A DNA stretch of 64,000 nt, taken from Bacillota bacterium (GTDB taxonomy: Bacteria > Bacillota > UBA4882 > UBA8346). Shown one piece after another: positions 17,605-26,823 of this stretch (positions within the stretch are counted from its first letter, which is position 1; each line of letters begins with the position of its first letter). The DNA lies in assembly GCA_023400055.1 (NCBI GenBank), contig JAEXFN010000049.1:62001-126000 (forward strand), written 5' to 3'. The notes beneath the pieces are model-generated. The model was not told the DNA's origin, made no database searches, and saw only the letters and a program-made list of their open reading frames with translations. The translations under genes and the position numbers were made by a program.

Positions 17605-20600
17605 TCAGCCGGCTCTTTCATTCAAATCCAGCGAGATTAATTTGGATACGCCCATCTCCTCCATGGTCACGCCATACAGGGCGGTCGCCGCCTCCATGGT
17701 GCCGCGACGGTGGGTGATCACAATGAATTGCAACTGTTTGCTGAATAATTCCAGCAAATGGGAGAAACGCTCTACATTCACCTCATCCAGGGTCGCGTCG
17801 ATCTCGTCCAACACGCAAAAAGGCGACGGCTTTACGGCCAGGATCGCAAATAGCAGGGAAATCGCGGTCATCGCCCGTTCTCCGCCCGACAGCAGCGATA
17901 AACTCTGCAGCTTCTTGCCGGGGGGCTGCGCGATGATCTCAATTCCCGATTCCAGCGGATTTTCAGGATCGATCAGATAGAGTTCCGAGTTGCCGCCGTC
18001 GAACAATTCGCCGAAGATCTTGCGGAATTGGCCGCGGACCGCTTCGAAGGTCTCGTTGAACTTTTTGGTGATGGTCCGCTCGATCTCCTGGATCACCTTG
18101 AGCAACGATTCTTTGGCCTTGGTCAGGTCTTGCGACTGCTCCGTCAGGAACTGATGCCGCTCCTTGACCTGACGGTAATCGTCGATGGCGGCGACATTCA
18201 CCGTTCCCAGGCCGCGGAGATCGTTCTTAAGCTCTTCGATGCGGCGCTCCGGTTGATCCGGCAGTGGCCATTGGGGATCATACTGCGCCAGCCAGTCCAG
18301 ACCATATCCCTCACCCAGGTTGCGTTGATAATTCTCGATGACCAGCAATTTTTGGTTATATTCCAGTTCCAAACGGTGCAGTCGGTTTTGATATTCTTGG
18401 TTTTTCCGGCGGAAACTGCGCTGTTTGGCCTCTTGTTCCTTGATGGACTGAACGATGGTTTCCCGTTCGTGTTTGTTCCGGTTGATCAGGGCTTCTTCCC
18501 CCGCCAGCTGTTCTTTGACGACGATCGCCTTGGCTGTGGTGCTGCGGACGGTTTCCTCGATCTTGAGCCGCTCCGCATCAAACTGCGCTAATTTGGCGTC
18601 GAGTTCCGCGCCAGACGCTTCCAGTCCGGCCAGCTGTTCGTTCAACTGGCTCTTCATGGCGTTCTTGCCCTGTTCCGCCTGGCGTTTGGCGCTCAATCCG
18701 GCCCGCAGCTCGCCAATGGCCGCGACCAGCAGTTCTTTCTGTTCCTTGGTGGACTTCATCTCCGCCGCCAGGTCGGCCAGCTTCGCCTCGAGGCCCTGGC
18801 GGACCTGCTCCTGTTCCGCGACCGCCCGGACCAGTTCATCCTGGTTTTGATCAAATTGCTCGCTTTCGGCGAACAGCTCCTGCAATTGTTCCCGGTAAAC
18901 GCCGCTTTCCTGACGGATCTTTTGGATCGCCGCCTGGACGGTCGATAATTCCTTGGCGAGCGTGGCCTGCCGGATCTTGGCCTCGTTCTCCTGTTTCAGC
19001 AGGTCTCGGCTGGTTTGCAGAATCCGTTGCAGCTCCTGGCGGTATTCCGCGGCGGTGACCCTTCCTTGCTGCAGGGCAGTTTCGGCAGCCGCTTTCTCAC
19101 TCTTGAGATCCTCGATCTCGCGGCGGCGGCTCAATAGGCCCAGGCGCCGCTTGTCGACACTGCCGCCGGTGATCGCTCCGCCCGGGATCACCAGATCTCC
19201 CTCGGGGGTGACGATCCGGATGCTCCGGTCCAATTTTTGGGCGACCTGGATCGCGCTGCGCAGATCGGGCGCCACCACGGTTTGGCCGAGCAAATATGCC
19301 AGCGCCGGCCGGTAAGCGGTGTCGAACGTCAGCAGTGAAACCGCCGGCTGGCAGGAGTATTGCGCCAACAGCGCTTGATAATGCTGAACCCGCCCTTCCG
19401 AGCCCTGAATGGTATTCAGGGGCAGAAAGGTGGCCCGGCCTTTGTTGTGCTTTTTCAGAAAAGCGATCGCCGCCTCGGCCTGCCGGTCGCTCTCGATGAC
19501 CACATTCTGCAGGTTGGAACCCAGCGCGGTCTCGATGGCCAGTTCCATTCCAGGCCGGACTTGAATCAGGTCGGCGATGATCCCCTTGATGCTCCCGTAA
19601 AACGGCTCGCGGGCCGCGTCGGCCAATAACGCCTTTACGCCCTGAAAATAACCCTGATAACTCCGTTCCATCTCATCCAGCAGGCCGATCTTGCTTTCGA
19701 GGCCGCGGGCCTTGTCCTGCCATGCGGCGTTTTTGTGTTCCAGGGCGGCCAGGTCCCCTTCCCGTTGCTTATGCTTGGCGGCGAGCTCGGCCGCTTTTTT
19801 TTGGCAATCCAGCAGTTCGGCGTCGAGCGCCGCCAGATCATCCTTTTTGGCGGCGGCTTCGGTTTCCGACTGCGACAACTGTTTCTCCAGCAGTTCCAGC
19901 TTCTTTTGGCTTTCGGCGACTTGTTTCCGGATGAACTCTTTTTGCAGGGCGGCGCCGTTCATTTTATTATTCAACGCGGCAATCCCGTTCAAAGCCTCGA
20001 TGAAATCATTCTTCATCGCCTGCTCGGCGGCTTCGGAGGCGGACAGCTGCCGGTTGTAGCCAGCCAGAACCGCCTCTTTCTCCTGGAGCAGCAACTGCTC
20101 CGCCTCCAGCTCCCGGCGGATGGCAGCGATCTCATTCTCCAGCCCCTGCTGTTGCTCTTGCAGGGTGGCGCGACGTTGCCCGCCGCTTTCGATGGCGGCG
20201 CGGTGTTCCAATTTCTGACGTTCCAGGTCGGCCAGTTTTTCCTTGAGAAAGCCGACTTGCTCGTCGCATTTATCGATCTGGTTTTGCAGCCGGAAGTATT
20301 CCTCGTTATATTGAGTGAGCTGATTGTCGTGTTTGAGCAGTTCGAAGCGTTGCGCCTCGATCTCCGCCTCCGCCACCGTTTCCTGGCTTTCAAAATCCTG
20401 AGCGGCGGTCGTCAATTCGTCTTTTTGATTGTATAACGCCTCCAGCTCCGCCTGGAGCCGGGTGATCAGACCGCCGAAATAATGAATCTCCAGCCGGCTC
20501 AATTCTTCCTTGATGGCCAGGTATTGTTCGGCGAGGGCGGCCTGGTGCTGTAACGGTCCCAACTGGCCGGAGAGTTCGAGCAAGATATCCTGCACCCGGA

Positions 20601-21165
20601 CCAGATTGCGGTCGGTCTCCTCCAGCTTCTTCTCGGCAATCATTTTCCGGGTCTTATATTTAATAATGCCGGCGGCTTCTTCAAAGATGGCCCGCCGGTC
20701 CTCTGCCTTGACCGATAATATCGAATCGATCTTGCCCTGGCCGATGACGGAGTAGGCCTCTTTTCCCAATCCGGTATCGAAAAAAAGCTCCAGGACGTCT
20801 TTCAGCCTCACCGCAGACTTGTTGATCAGATATTCGCTCTCTCCGGAACGGAACAGCTTGCGGGTGACGGCGATCTCCGTAAAATCGACCGGGATCGAGC
20901 GGTCGCTGTTATCCAGGACGATCGTGACTTCCGCCAGGCCCAAAGGCCGCCGTTTATCGCTGCCGGCGAAAATGACGTCGTCCATCTTGGAACCGCGCAG
21001 GCTTTTAATGCTCTGTTCGCCCAGCACCCAGCGCAAAGCATCGGAAATATTGCTTTTGCCGCTGCCGTTGGGTCCCACCACGGCGGTAACGCCCGACGGA
21101 ATTTCCAACCGGATCTTGTCGGCGAATGATTTAAAACCCACGATTTCCAGGCGTTTTAAATACAA
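17605..21165 (-). CDS. smc: Chromosome partition protein SMC
   Basis: Condensin ATPase that organises and segregates the nucleoid with ScpA and ScpB. 1186 residues from the TTG at 21165, which follows AAAGGAGGAACC and begins MYLKRLEIVGFKSFADK; the frame extends 11 codons upstream without a site. Walker A GPNGSGKS is at 31-38. Long coiled coils flank a flexible hinge (~510-650, with GGAITGGSVDKR). The C-terminal head has the LSGGERAMTAISLLFAI signature and the VLDEIDATLD Walker B. The length equals the Bacillus protein. Confidence 0.97.
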   Translation of the reverse strand: MYLKRLEIVGFKSFADKIRLEIPSGVTAVVGPNGSGKSNISDALRWVLGEQSIKSLRGSKMDDVIFAGSDKRRPLGLAEVTIVLDNSDRSIPVDFTEIAVTRKLFRSGESEYLINKSAVRLKDVLELFFDTGLGKEAYSVIGQGKIDSILSVKAEDRRAIFEEAAGIIKYKTRKMIAEKKLEETDRNLVRVQDILLELSGQLGPLQHQAALAEQYLAIKEELSRLEIHYFGGLITRLQAELEALYNQKDELTTAAQDFESQETVAEAEIEAQRFELLKHDNQLTQYNEEYFRLQNQIDKCDEQVGFLKEKLADLERQKLEHRAAIESGGQRRATLQEQQQGLENEIAAIRRELEAEQLLLQEKEAVLAGYNRQLSASEAAEQAMKNDFIEALNGIAALNNKMNGAALQKEFIRKQVAESQKKLELLEKQLSQSETEAAAKKDDLAALDAELLDCQKKAAELAAKHKQREGDLAALEHKNAAWQDKARGLESKIGLLDEMERSYQGYFQGVKALLADAAREPFYGSIKGIIADLIQVRPGMELAIETALGSNLQNVVIESDRQAEAAIAFLKKHNKGRATFLPLNTIQGSEGRVQHYQALLAQYSCQPAVSLLTFDTAYRPALAYLLGQTVVAPDLRSAIQVAQKLDRSIRIVTPEGDLVIPGGAITGGSVDKRRLGLLSRRREIEDLKSEKAAAETALQQGRVTAAEYRQELQRILQTSRDLLKQENEAKIRQATLAKELSTVQAAIQKIRQESGVYREQLQELFAESEQFDQNQDELVRAVAEQEQVRQGLEAKLADLAAEMKSTKEQKELLVAAIGELRAGLSAKRQAEQGKNAMKSQLNEQLAGLEASGAELDAKLAQFDAERLKIEETVRSTTAKAIVVKEQLAGEEALINRNKHERETIVQSIKEQEAKQRSFRRKNQEYQNRLHRLELEYNQKLLVIENYQRNLGEGYGLDWLAQYDPQWPLPDQPERRIEELKNDLRGLGTVNVAAIDDYRQVKERHQFLTEQSQDLTKAKESLLKVIQEIERTITKKFNETFEAVRGQFRKIFGELFDGGNSELYLIDPENPLESGIEIIAQPPGKKLQSLSLLSGGERAMTAISLLFAILAVKPSPFCVLDEIDATLDEVNVERFSHLLELFSKQLQFIVITHRRGTMEAATALYGVTMEEMGVSKLISLDLNERAG

Positions 21166-21207
21166 AGCGGTTCCTCCTTTGCTCAAACATTTTACCACAA
21201 GATGGGC

Positions 21208-21238
21208 GAAAAAGAAATACCCGCTAAGTTTAGCGGGT
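21208..21238 (-). terminator. Terminator between the sigma gene and smc
   Basis: ACCCGCTAA/TTAGCGGGT with a two-base loop, overlapping the sigma stop codon and followed on the minus strand by TTTCTTTTT. smc therefore needs its own promoter in the next 40 bases (a TAAAAT sits close by) or depends on read-through. Confidence 0.8.
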
Positions 21239-21915
21239 TATCCGACTTCCAAATGGATCGACAGGTCCTTCCGCTTGCGCGTCTTCAGCGGAATCTGCGG
21301 GCTCAATAACGACCCGTAGTCAAACAGGATCTTCTTCAGCTTCAGGCGGGCGCGGGTCCGGGCGTTGTCGACCGCTTTCACCGACAGGCGGAGCTGATCC
21401 TGAATCTCGTGGATGGTCAGGCCGTTCAGCAGCATTTGAATGACCCGGTATTCGACCGGCGACAGATGGGCTTCCAGGACCGCCGCCAGCTTTTGAATGG
21501 TCCATTCATTCTCGATCTGCAGAAACGGCTCGGGTTCTTCGGCCGGTATCGAATCCAGCAGGGTCCGCGAATCCTCCCCGTTCAACTGCATGTTCAACGA
21601 GAGGGCGTTGGCGGAAAACAAAGCCTTTTTGCTCATGGATTGCTTAATCGTATTGTAAATCCGGCGCAAGATACAGATATAGGCGAAGGTGCTGAATTTG
21701 ATCGGGTAGTTATCCGGGTCGTATTCTTCGATGGCCTTTAACAGCCCGATCGAGCCCTCCTGCAGATAATCTTCGAATTCATTGAACGACGGATTTTGGT
21801 TCTTGACAATATGCCGCACCATCGGCAGGTACTTTTTGACCAGCTCCTCTTTGGCTTGGGCATCTTTTTCGGTCCGAATTCGGGAAATTAGCGACAAGTC
21901 ACATAGTTGATTCAA
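21238..21915 (-). CDS. SigH-like sigma-70 family factor
   Basis: RNA polymerase sigma factor of 225 residues with regions 2 and 4 but no region 1. Region 2 includes EDYLQEGSIGLLKAIEEYDP and FSTFAYICILRRIYNTIKQ; region 4.2 includes LTIHEIQDQLRLSVKAVDNARTRARLKL. SRTLLDSIP and KAVDNA resemble the Bacillus SigH protein, the factor of the sporulation transition state. TTG start behind GGGGGG. The usual sigH site is near rpmG-secE-nusG, so this copy between rnc and smc could be a paralogue or a relocated SigH. Array B lies 145 bases upstream. Family call secure, orthology not. Confidence 0.8.
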   Translation of the reverse strand: MNQLCDLSLISRIRTEKDAQAKEELVKKYLPMVRHIVKNQNPSFNEFEDYLQEGSIGLLKAIEEYDPDNYPIKFSTFAYICILRRIYNTIKQSMSKKALFSANALSLNMQLNGEDSRTLLDSIPAEEPEPFLQIENEWTIQKLAAVLEAHLSPVEYRVIQMLLNGLTIHEIQDQLRLSVKAVDNARTRARLKLKKILFDYGSLLSPQIPLKTRKRKDLSIHLEVG

Positions 21916-22062
21916 CCTGAATAACCCCCCTTTTTCGTCTCAAAATAATTTATATGAGCGGGTTGTCCAGGATATTCCGGTATTTTTGTCCTTCCGGCTT
22001 TATAAAAGTGGGGACCGATCCGGGGTGCGGCCGGATGGCCGGAAATAATTTACCGTGCGTTG

Positions 22063-22314
22063 TTTTGTGGATAAGTGATCTGCTTGAGGAGTTGAAAGAG
22101 ATCGTTTTGTGAATAAACGATCTCTTTTTGTGGATCAATGAGCTCATTTTGTGGATAAAAGAGTTCTTTTTGTTAATGAAAGAGCTCTTTTTGTGAATCA
22201 ATGAGTTCTTTCAGTCGCTCAACAAGCTCTTTTTGTGGATAAACAAGCTCATTTTGTTAATCAAAGAGCTCTTTTTGTGAATAAGTGATCTATTTTTGTG
22301 GATAAACGGATCTG
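22063..22314. repeat. 21-bp periodic array B with DnaA-box-like cores
   Basis: Twelve units of exactly 21 bases. The consensus is TTTTGTGGATAAAMGAGCTC plus one base. Units 1, 5, 9 and 12 carry a perfect DnaA box (TGTGGATAA, complement TTATCCACA) at 22066, 22150, 22234 and 22297; units 3 and 11 carry TGTGAATAA. All boxes point the same way, 21 bases or multiples apart. The array lies upstream of the sigma gene. Confidence 0.9.
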
Positions 22315-22524
22315 TTGAACACGGTTAGCTCCGCTTAGGTAACCGGGACAGAAACCGGGGCATGGGCAATCCAAGCTTTGACCAATTTATCAAAGATCCG
22401 AGATCCGACTTTCACAAAATTTACAGTTAAAAGGATGATTAGTGACTGAAAGCCGTATCTTAGGAGAAAGACTTGCCTATCCACCTTAATCCTGTGCGAT
22501 TTGTCCAGGGGTGCAACGATCGAG
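22315..22524. other. Spacer between array B and R1 copy 2
   Basis: Starts with GTTAGCTCCGC at 22324 and GGGCATGGGCAATCCAAGCTTT near 22360, a sequence similar to 13027-13068 next to array A, here with extra bases inside. The minus-strand frame open across 22335-22703 has no ribosome site and crosses the R1 repeat, so I do not call it a gene. Confidence 0.5.
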
Positions 22525-22640
22525 AGTCCGTCGGTATCACCGACGGACTCTCTAATAAAAACAACTTCCACGATCGATATTATACCGCGAAAAACCGGGC
22601 CTGAAGTATCGTTTTTGTACCCGAAAAGTATCATCCGCGA
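22525..22640. repeat. Dispersed structured repeat R1, copy 2
   Basis: Second copy of the 13080-13197 repeat, same strand. The hairpin is AGAGTCCGTCGGT/ACCGACGGACTCT with loop ATC in place of GAA. The second fold keeps GATATT opposite AGTATC, a wobble in place of a Watson-Crick pair in copy 1, which hints that pairing matters. Confidence 0.75.
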
Positions 22641-22686
22641 ACGTTGAGTAATAAAAATTGGGCGAACCGTCTCCTTCATTCCGATC

Positions 22687-22716
22687 AAAAAAAGGATGGC
22701 CAAAGTAAACCATCCT
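22687..22716 (-). terminator. Terminator of the fab-rnc operon
   Basis: AGGATGG/CCATCCT arms followed on the minus strand by seven T residues, 60 bases after the rnc stop. Confidence 0.85.
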
Positions 22717-22776
22717 TCCTAAAAACTATAAAATTATGAAATTATCCGTCCTAACCATACTAAGGCCCCTTCATTG

Positions 22777-23511
22777 CTAATTCTTCCACTGTTCTTTGAG
22801 ATACTGCATGCCGGCCTGGGCGGCCCGGTTCTCGGCCTCTTTAATGCTGCGGCCGCGGCCGGTCCCGATCGGCGCTTCATTCAGCAACAGTTCCACCGTG
22901 AAAGTCTTCTCATGGGCCGGGCCTTCCTCTTGAACCAGGCGGTAAACGGGTTTAAAGCCGCGCGCCTGGGTAATCTCCTGCAAGGTCGTCTTGGCGTCAA
23001 TCGCCTCGTACTGGCGGATGATCGTCGGGGTCACCGCTTCGATCAACGGCATCACCAGCCGCATGGTATCCTCCAAAGCGAAGTTCAGGAAGTAAGCCCC
23101 CAGAAACGCCTCAAACAGATCCGCCAGGATATTGATTTTGGTCCGGCCGTTGCTGCGCCGTTCCCCCTCGCCGAGCAACAAGAACCGGTCCAATTTCAAA
23201 TCCAGCGAGAACTGGGCCAAGACGTTGGCGCTGACGATGATCGCTTTCAGCTTGGCCAGTTGCCCCTCGTGATGTTTGGGAAAATGCAGGAATAAAAATC
23301 GGCAAACGATAATCGACAGGACGCTGTCGCCCAAAAACTCCAACCGTTCATTGCTTTCGAGGTGCTGTTCATTGGCGTAGGAAGAATGCGTGAACGCTTC
23401 GAGAAAAAGCGCCTCATTTTGAGGGTGGACGCCAAACTGTTCCGCCAGGGCCTGAATGATGGCGCGTTGTTTGTTGACGAGCGCCGATTTACCGGCTTCT
23501 TTTTTAATCAT
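22777..23511 (-). CDS. rnc: Ribonuclease III
   Basis: Double-strand-specific endoribonuclease for rRNA and small-RNA processing. The catalytic helix ERLEFLGDS spans 55-63, and the second acidic cluster is in LADLFEAFLGAYFLN. A dsRNA-binding domain spans ~165-240 (TTLQEITQARG, GRSIKEAENRAAQ). The start at 23511 overlaps the fabF stop by eight bases; the upstream extension of the frame lies inside fabF. Length 244. Last gene of the plsX-fab operon, as in many Bacillota. Confidence 0.95.
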   Translation of the reverse strand: MIKKEAGKSALVNKQRAIIQALAEQFGVHPQNEALFLEAFTHSSYANEQHLESNERLEFLGDSVLSIIVCRFLFLHFPKHHEGQLAKLKAIIVSANVLAQFSLDLKLDRFLLLGEGERRSNGRTKINILADLFEAFLGAYFLNFALEDTMRLVMPLIEAVTPTIIRQYEAIDAKTTLQEITQARGFKPVYRLVQEEGPAHEKTFTVELLLNEAPIGTGRGRSIKEAENRAAQAGMQYLKEQWKN

Positions 23512-24745
23512 GCCATTTTTGGAAGGCCAAACAAACATTGTGGCCTCCGAAACCGAACGAATTGGAAAGCACATATTCCAGCGCGGCTTTCCTGGCGCGA
23601 TTGGGCACATAATCCAGATCGCATTCGGGATCGGGAGTTTGATAGTTAATGGTCGGCGGTATCAAATCGTCGCGAATGGCCAGGGTCGAAATGATGGCTT
23701 CGGCCCCTCCGGCCGCCCCCAGCAGATGGCCGGTCATCGATTTGGTGGAACTAACCGCCAGTTGATAGGCATATTCCCCAAAGACCCGCTTGATGGCCTT
23801 GGTCTCGATGCGGTCGTTGGGAGGCGTGGATGTTCCATGAGCATTAATATATGAAACCTGTTCCGGAGTTATACCCGCGTCAGCCAGCGCCAGGACCATG
23901 GCCTGCGCCGCTCCGTTGCCCTCGGGGTCGGGAGCGGTCATGTGATAAGCATCCCCGGTTTCGCCATAGCCGACCAGTTCGGCATAGATCCTGGCGCCCC
24001 GGTTCAGCGCGTATTCCAGTTCTTCCAGGATAATCACGCCGGAGCCCTCGCCCAATACGAAACCGTCCCGGTTTCGATCGAACGGCCGACTGGCCTCGGT
24101 GGGATCGCCCTGGTAGGTCGATAATGCGCCAGCTGCGGAAAAACCGGCATAAGTCAAGCCGGTAATCGCCGCTTCGGTGCCGCCGGTAATCATCGCTTTG
24201 GCGTTCCCGTTCTGAATGATCCGGAACGAATTGCCGATGGAATGCGCAGCGGAAGAACACGCCGAAACCACCGTATGGTTGGGGCCTTTGGCTCCGGTGG
24301 CGATCGACACATAGCCCGACGCCATATCCGGGATGATCATCGGAATAAAGAACGGACTCACACGGCCGGGTCCTTTTTCAAGGTAAACCCGGGTTTGTTC
24401 CTCAAACGTTTTAATTCCGCCGATCCCAGAACCGATGATCACTCCGACTTCACCGGCATTGTTAGCGTCAATTTGCAAGCCGGCGTCTTCCAGGGCAAGT
24501 TTGGCAGCGGCGACCGCGAACTGAACCGCACGGTCGGTCCGTTTTATCTCTTTCTTTTCTAAAAATTGCGCCGGATCAAAATCTTTGACTTCGGCGCCGA
24601 TTTTCACGTCGTAGTCCGTGGTATCAAACGCTGTTACATAAGAAACGCCGGATGTTCCATCGCTGATCGAACGCCAAAAACGTTCAATTCCAATGCCTCC
24701 GGCGGCTACGACGCCCATCCCCGTAATTACAACCCGGTTCCTCAT
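23504..24745 (-). CDS. fabF: Beta-ketoacyl-ACP synthase II
   Basis: Elongating condensing enzyme of type II fatty acid synthesis, extending acyl chains with malonyl-ACP. The nucleophile C163 is in SACSSAAHS; the histidines are in NAHGTSTPPND and the lysine/histidine in KSMTGHLLGAAG. AGGAGG lies eight bases before the start. 413 residues, typical. It lies between acpP and rnc, with a hairpin (GAGAGTC/GACTCTC, 24806-24830) in the acpP-fabF gap. Confidence 0.96.
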   Translation of the reverse strand: MRNRVVITGMGVVAAGGIGIERFWRSISDGTSGVSYVTAFDTTDYDVKIGAEVKDFDPAQFLEKKEIKRTDRAVQFAVAAAKLALEDAGLQIDANNAGEVGVIIGSGIGGIKTFEEQTRVYLEKGPGRVSPFFIPMIIPDMASGYVSIATGAKGPNHTVVSACSSAAHSIGNSFRIIQNGNAKAMITGGTEAAITGLTYAGFSAAGALSTYQGDPTEASRPFDRNRDGFVLGEGSGVIILEELEYALNRGARIYAELVGYGETGDAYHMTAPDPEGNGAAQAMVLALADAGITPEQVSYINAHGTSTPPNDRIETKAIKRVFGEYAYQLAVSSTKSMTGHLLGAAGGAEAIISTLAIRDDLIPPTINYQTPDPECDLDYVPNRARKAALEYVLSNSFGFGGHNVCLAFQKWHD

Positions 24746-24836
24746 CGTTACCTCCTTGTCAGGAAGTTTATCTATTATGCTTTGCGCTTTTCGAGATACT
24801 GAAGAGAGTCCCGTGGGAACGAGACTCTCTTTTTAC

Positions 24837-25070
24837 TTATTGAGCGTTTTCCTTAATGTAATTTACTGCGTCACCAACAGTGACAATCTTCTCGGCGTCC
24901 TCGTCCGGAATTTCCAAATCGAACTCCTCTTCCAAAGCCATCACCAGTTCGACGATATCCAACGAATCCGCTCCCAAATCATCTACAAAAGAAGCCTGTT
25001 CAGCAACTTCTTCCTCATCAACACCCAATTGTTCAACGACGATTTCTTTTACTTTTGCAAAGATATCCAA
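24837..25070 (-). CDS. acpP: Acyl carrier protein
   Basis: Carries growing acyl chains on 4'-phosphopantetheine. The attachment serine is S36 in GADSLDIVE. The helices are acidic, as usual. I start at the TTG at 25070, nine bases after AAGGAGG, giving 77 residues; the GTG three codons upstream overlaps the ribosome site. It follows fabG in the operon. Confidence 0.95.
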   Translation of the reverse strand: MDIFAKVKEIVVEQLGVDEEEVAEQASFVDDLGADSLDIVELVMALEEEFDLEIPDEDAEKIVTVGDAVNYIKENAQ

Positions 25071-25142
25071 CCACTTCACCTCCTTCCACTGGGTTGGTTA
25101 GAATTGGTTTTATATCAAAACAAAGATATTTTCTCACCAAAT

Positions 25143-25880
25143 TTACATTACCATACCCCCGTCGACGTTCAACACCTGACCGGTAATATAGCATGCCGCC
25201 GGAGAAAGCAAAAACGCTACCGCTTCGGCCACATATTCCGGTTTACCGAGGGAGCCCAAGGGGATCAGCCGCGTCAGATTGGCTTTCGCCTCTTCCGAAA
25301 GGACATCGGTCATTTTCGATTCGATGAAGCCGGGAGCGATGGCGTTAACCCGGATGTTGCGCGAAGCCAGCTCCTTGGCCATGGTCTTGGTGAAAGCAAT
25401 CACGCCGCCCTTGGAAGCGGCATAATTGGCTTGCCCCGCGTTGCCCATCTGGCCGACCACCGAGGCGATGTTCACGATCTTCCCGGAACGTTGCTTCATC
25501 ATCGGCTTGATCGCGGCTTTGGTACACAAGAAGGTGCCCTTCAAATTAATGTTTAAAACCGCGTCCCAATCCTCTTCGCTCATTCTGAGAAGCAAGTTGT
25601 CCTTGGTGATTCCGGCGTTATTGACCAGGATGTCCAGCTTGCCAAATTGTTTTGCCGCTGTCTCCACCAAGGTTTCGCAGTCCGTCAGCTTTGTTACGTT
25701 GCCGACGACGCCCAAGGCTTGGCCGCCGGAATGGTTAATCTCCTCCGCTACGCGATGAACTTCTTCATTGATATCGGATATCACAACCGTAGCGCCTTCA
25801 CGGACCAGAGCCAGCGCAATCGCCTTGCCAATTCCCCTGGCAGCGCCGGTAACTATTGCCACTTCCCGCGCTAATCTCAT
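25143..25880 (-). CDS. fabG: 3-oxoacyl-ACP reductase
   Basis: NADPH-dependent reduction of beta-ketoacyl-ACP. SDR fold with cofactor motif TGAARGIG at 11-18, NNAG at 87-90, and catalytic S140, Y153 and K157 (YAASK). The ribosome site AAAGGAGGTT lies inside the end of fabD, so translation is coupled. 245 residues. Confidence 0.96.
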   Translation of the reverse strand: MRLAREVAIVTGAARGIGKAIALALVREGATVVISDINEEVHRVAEEINHSGGQALGVVGNVTKLTDCETLVETAAKQFGKLDILVNNAGITKDNLLLRMSEEDWDAVLNINLKGTFLCTKAAIKPMMKQRSGKIVNIASVVGQMGNAGQANYAASKGGVIAFTKTMAKELASRNIRVNAIAPGFIESKMTDVLSEEAKANLTRLIPLGSLGKPEYVAEAVAFLLSPAACYITGQVLNVDGGMVM

Positions 25881-25884
25881 ATTA

Positions 25885-26817
25885 CTAAACCTCCTTTAAA
25901 ATTGCAAGTGCTTTTTTCAGCGACTCCGAATCCTCGCAATTCAGCAACGTCACTTCTTTCAGCGTTTTTTTCGCCAGACCGGTCAAGACTTTTCCGGGGC
26001 CGATCTCGACGAATACCGAAACGCCATTGTCGAATAAAAAGCGCAGCGTATCTTCCCATAAGACCGGCGAAAAGATCTGCCGGTAAAGGCTGTCCGCCAA
26101 GTCGCTTCCGGCGACCGGCTGGGCCGAGACATTGGCAATCAACGGGATGGCCGGATCCTGCCAGTGAGAGGCCTGCAGTTCGGGGCGGAACGCCGTGGCG
26201 GCGGTTTGCATCAGGCTGGAGTGAAAAGGACCGCTTACCGAAAGCGGAATAACCTTCCCGCCTCGCGCCTTAATCGCCTCCTGGGCCTCGGCAATGACGG
26301 TTTTCTCGCCGGAGATGACGATCTGGCCCGGGCAATTATAATTGGCCGCTTCCACCTTCCCGAAAGCATTCATGGCTTCGAGAATGCCCCCTAGGGTTGC
26401 ACGGTCCATTCCCAATACGGCGGCCATGGTTCCTTGCCGCTCGGGATCGGCGTCGGCCATTAACTGAGCGCGCCGCTGTATCAGGCGTAACGCCTCCGCG
26501 AACGTCAGAGCGCCGGATGCCACCAAAGCGCTGTACTCGCCCAAGCTATGCCCGGCTACATAATCCGGCTTAATTCCTTCGGCAGTCAAAACCCGCCAGG
26601 CGGCGACACTGGCCGTGAAAATCGCCGGCTGCGCGTTGCGGGTGTCTTTCAAGGCATCTTCCGGGCCATCAAAACAAAGCGCGGCGATTCCCCTGCCCAA
26701 CACCCGATCGGCTTCATCAAAGACCGCTCGGGCACACGGAAAATTATCATAGAAGCTCTTTCCCATCCCGACATACTGTGAGCCTTGTCCAGGAAACATA
26801 AAAGCGATTTTAGCCAT
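25885..26817 (-). CDS. fabD: Malonyl-CoA:ACP transacylase
   Basis: Loads malonyl groups onto ACP. FPGQGSQYVGMGK at the N-terminus, nucleophile S91 in GHSLGEYSALVA, and the downstream histidine in SGPFHSSLM. 310 residues. It begins six bases after plsX. Confidence 0.96.
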   Translation of the reverse strand: MAKIAFMFPGQGSQYVGMGKSFYDNFPCARAVFDEADRVLGRGIAALCFDGPEDALKDTRNAQPAIFTASVAAWRVLTAEGIKPDYVAGHSLGEYSALVASGALTFAEALRLIQRRAQLMADADPERQGTMAAVLGMDRATLGGILEAMNAFGKVEAANYNCPGQIVISGEKTVIAEAQEAIKARGGKVIPLSVSGPFHSSLMQTAATAFRPELQASHWQDPAIPLIANVSAQPVAGSDLADSLYRQIFSPVLWEDTLRFLFDNGVSVFVEIGPGKVLTGLAKKTLKEVTLLNCEDSESLKKALAILKEV

Positions 26818-26823
26818 CGAATC

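Noticed and set aside
21950..22201. Heptad-repeat peptides from array B (and similar frames in C, D and F)
   Set aside because: A 21-base period automatically preserves reading frame, so long frames are expected by chance. No start sites are seen and array E has stops in the equivalent frames.
22063..22314. Chromosomal replication origin at array B
   Set aside because: DnaA boxes alone do not make oriC: no dnaA, dnaN or clear DNA-unwinding element with DnaA-trios was seen here, so I report only a DnaA-box cluster.
22335..22703. 122-codon minus-strand frame downstream of rnc
   Set aside because: It crosses the R1 repeat and the fab-rnc terminator and lacks a ribosome site.
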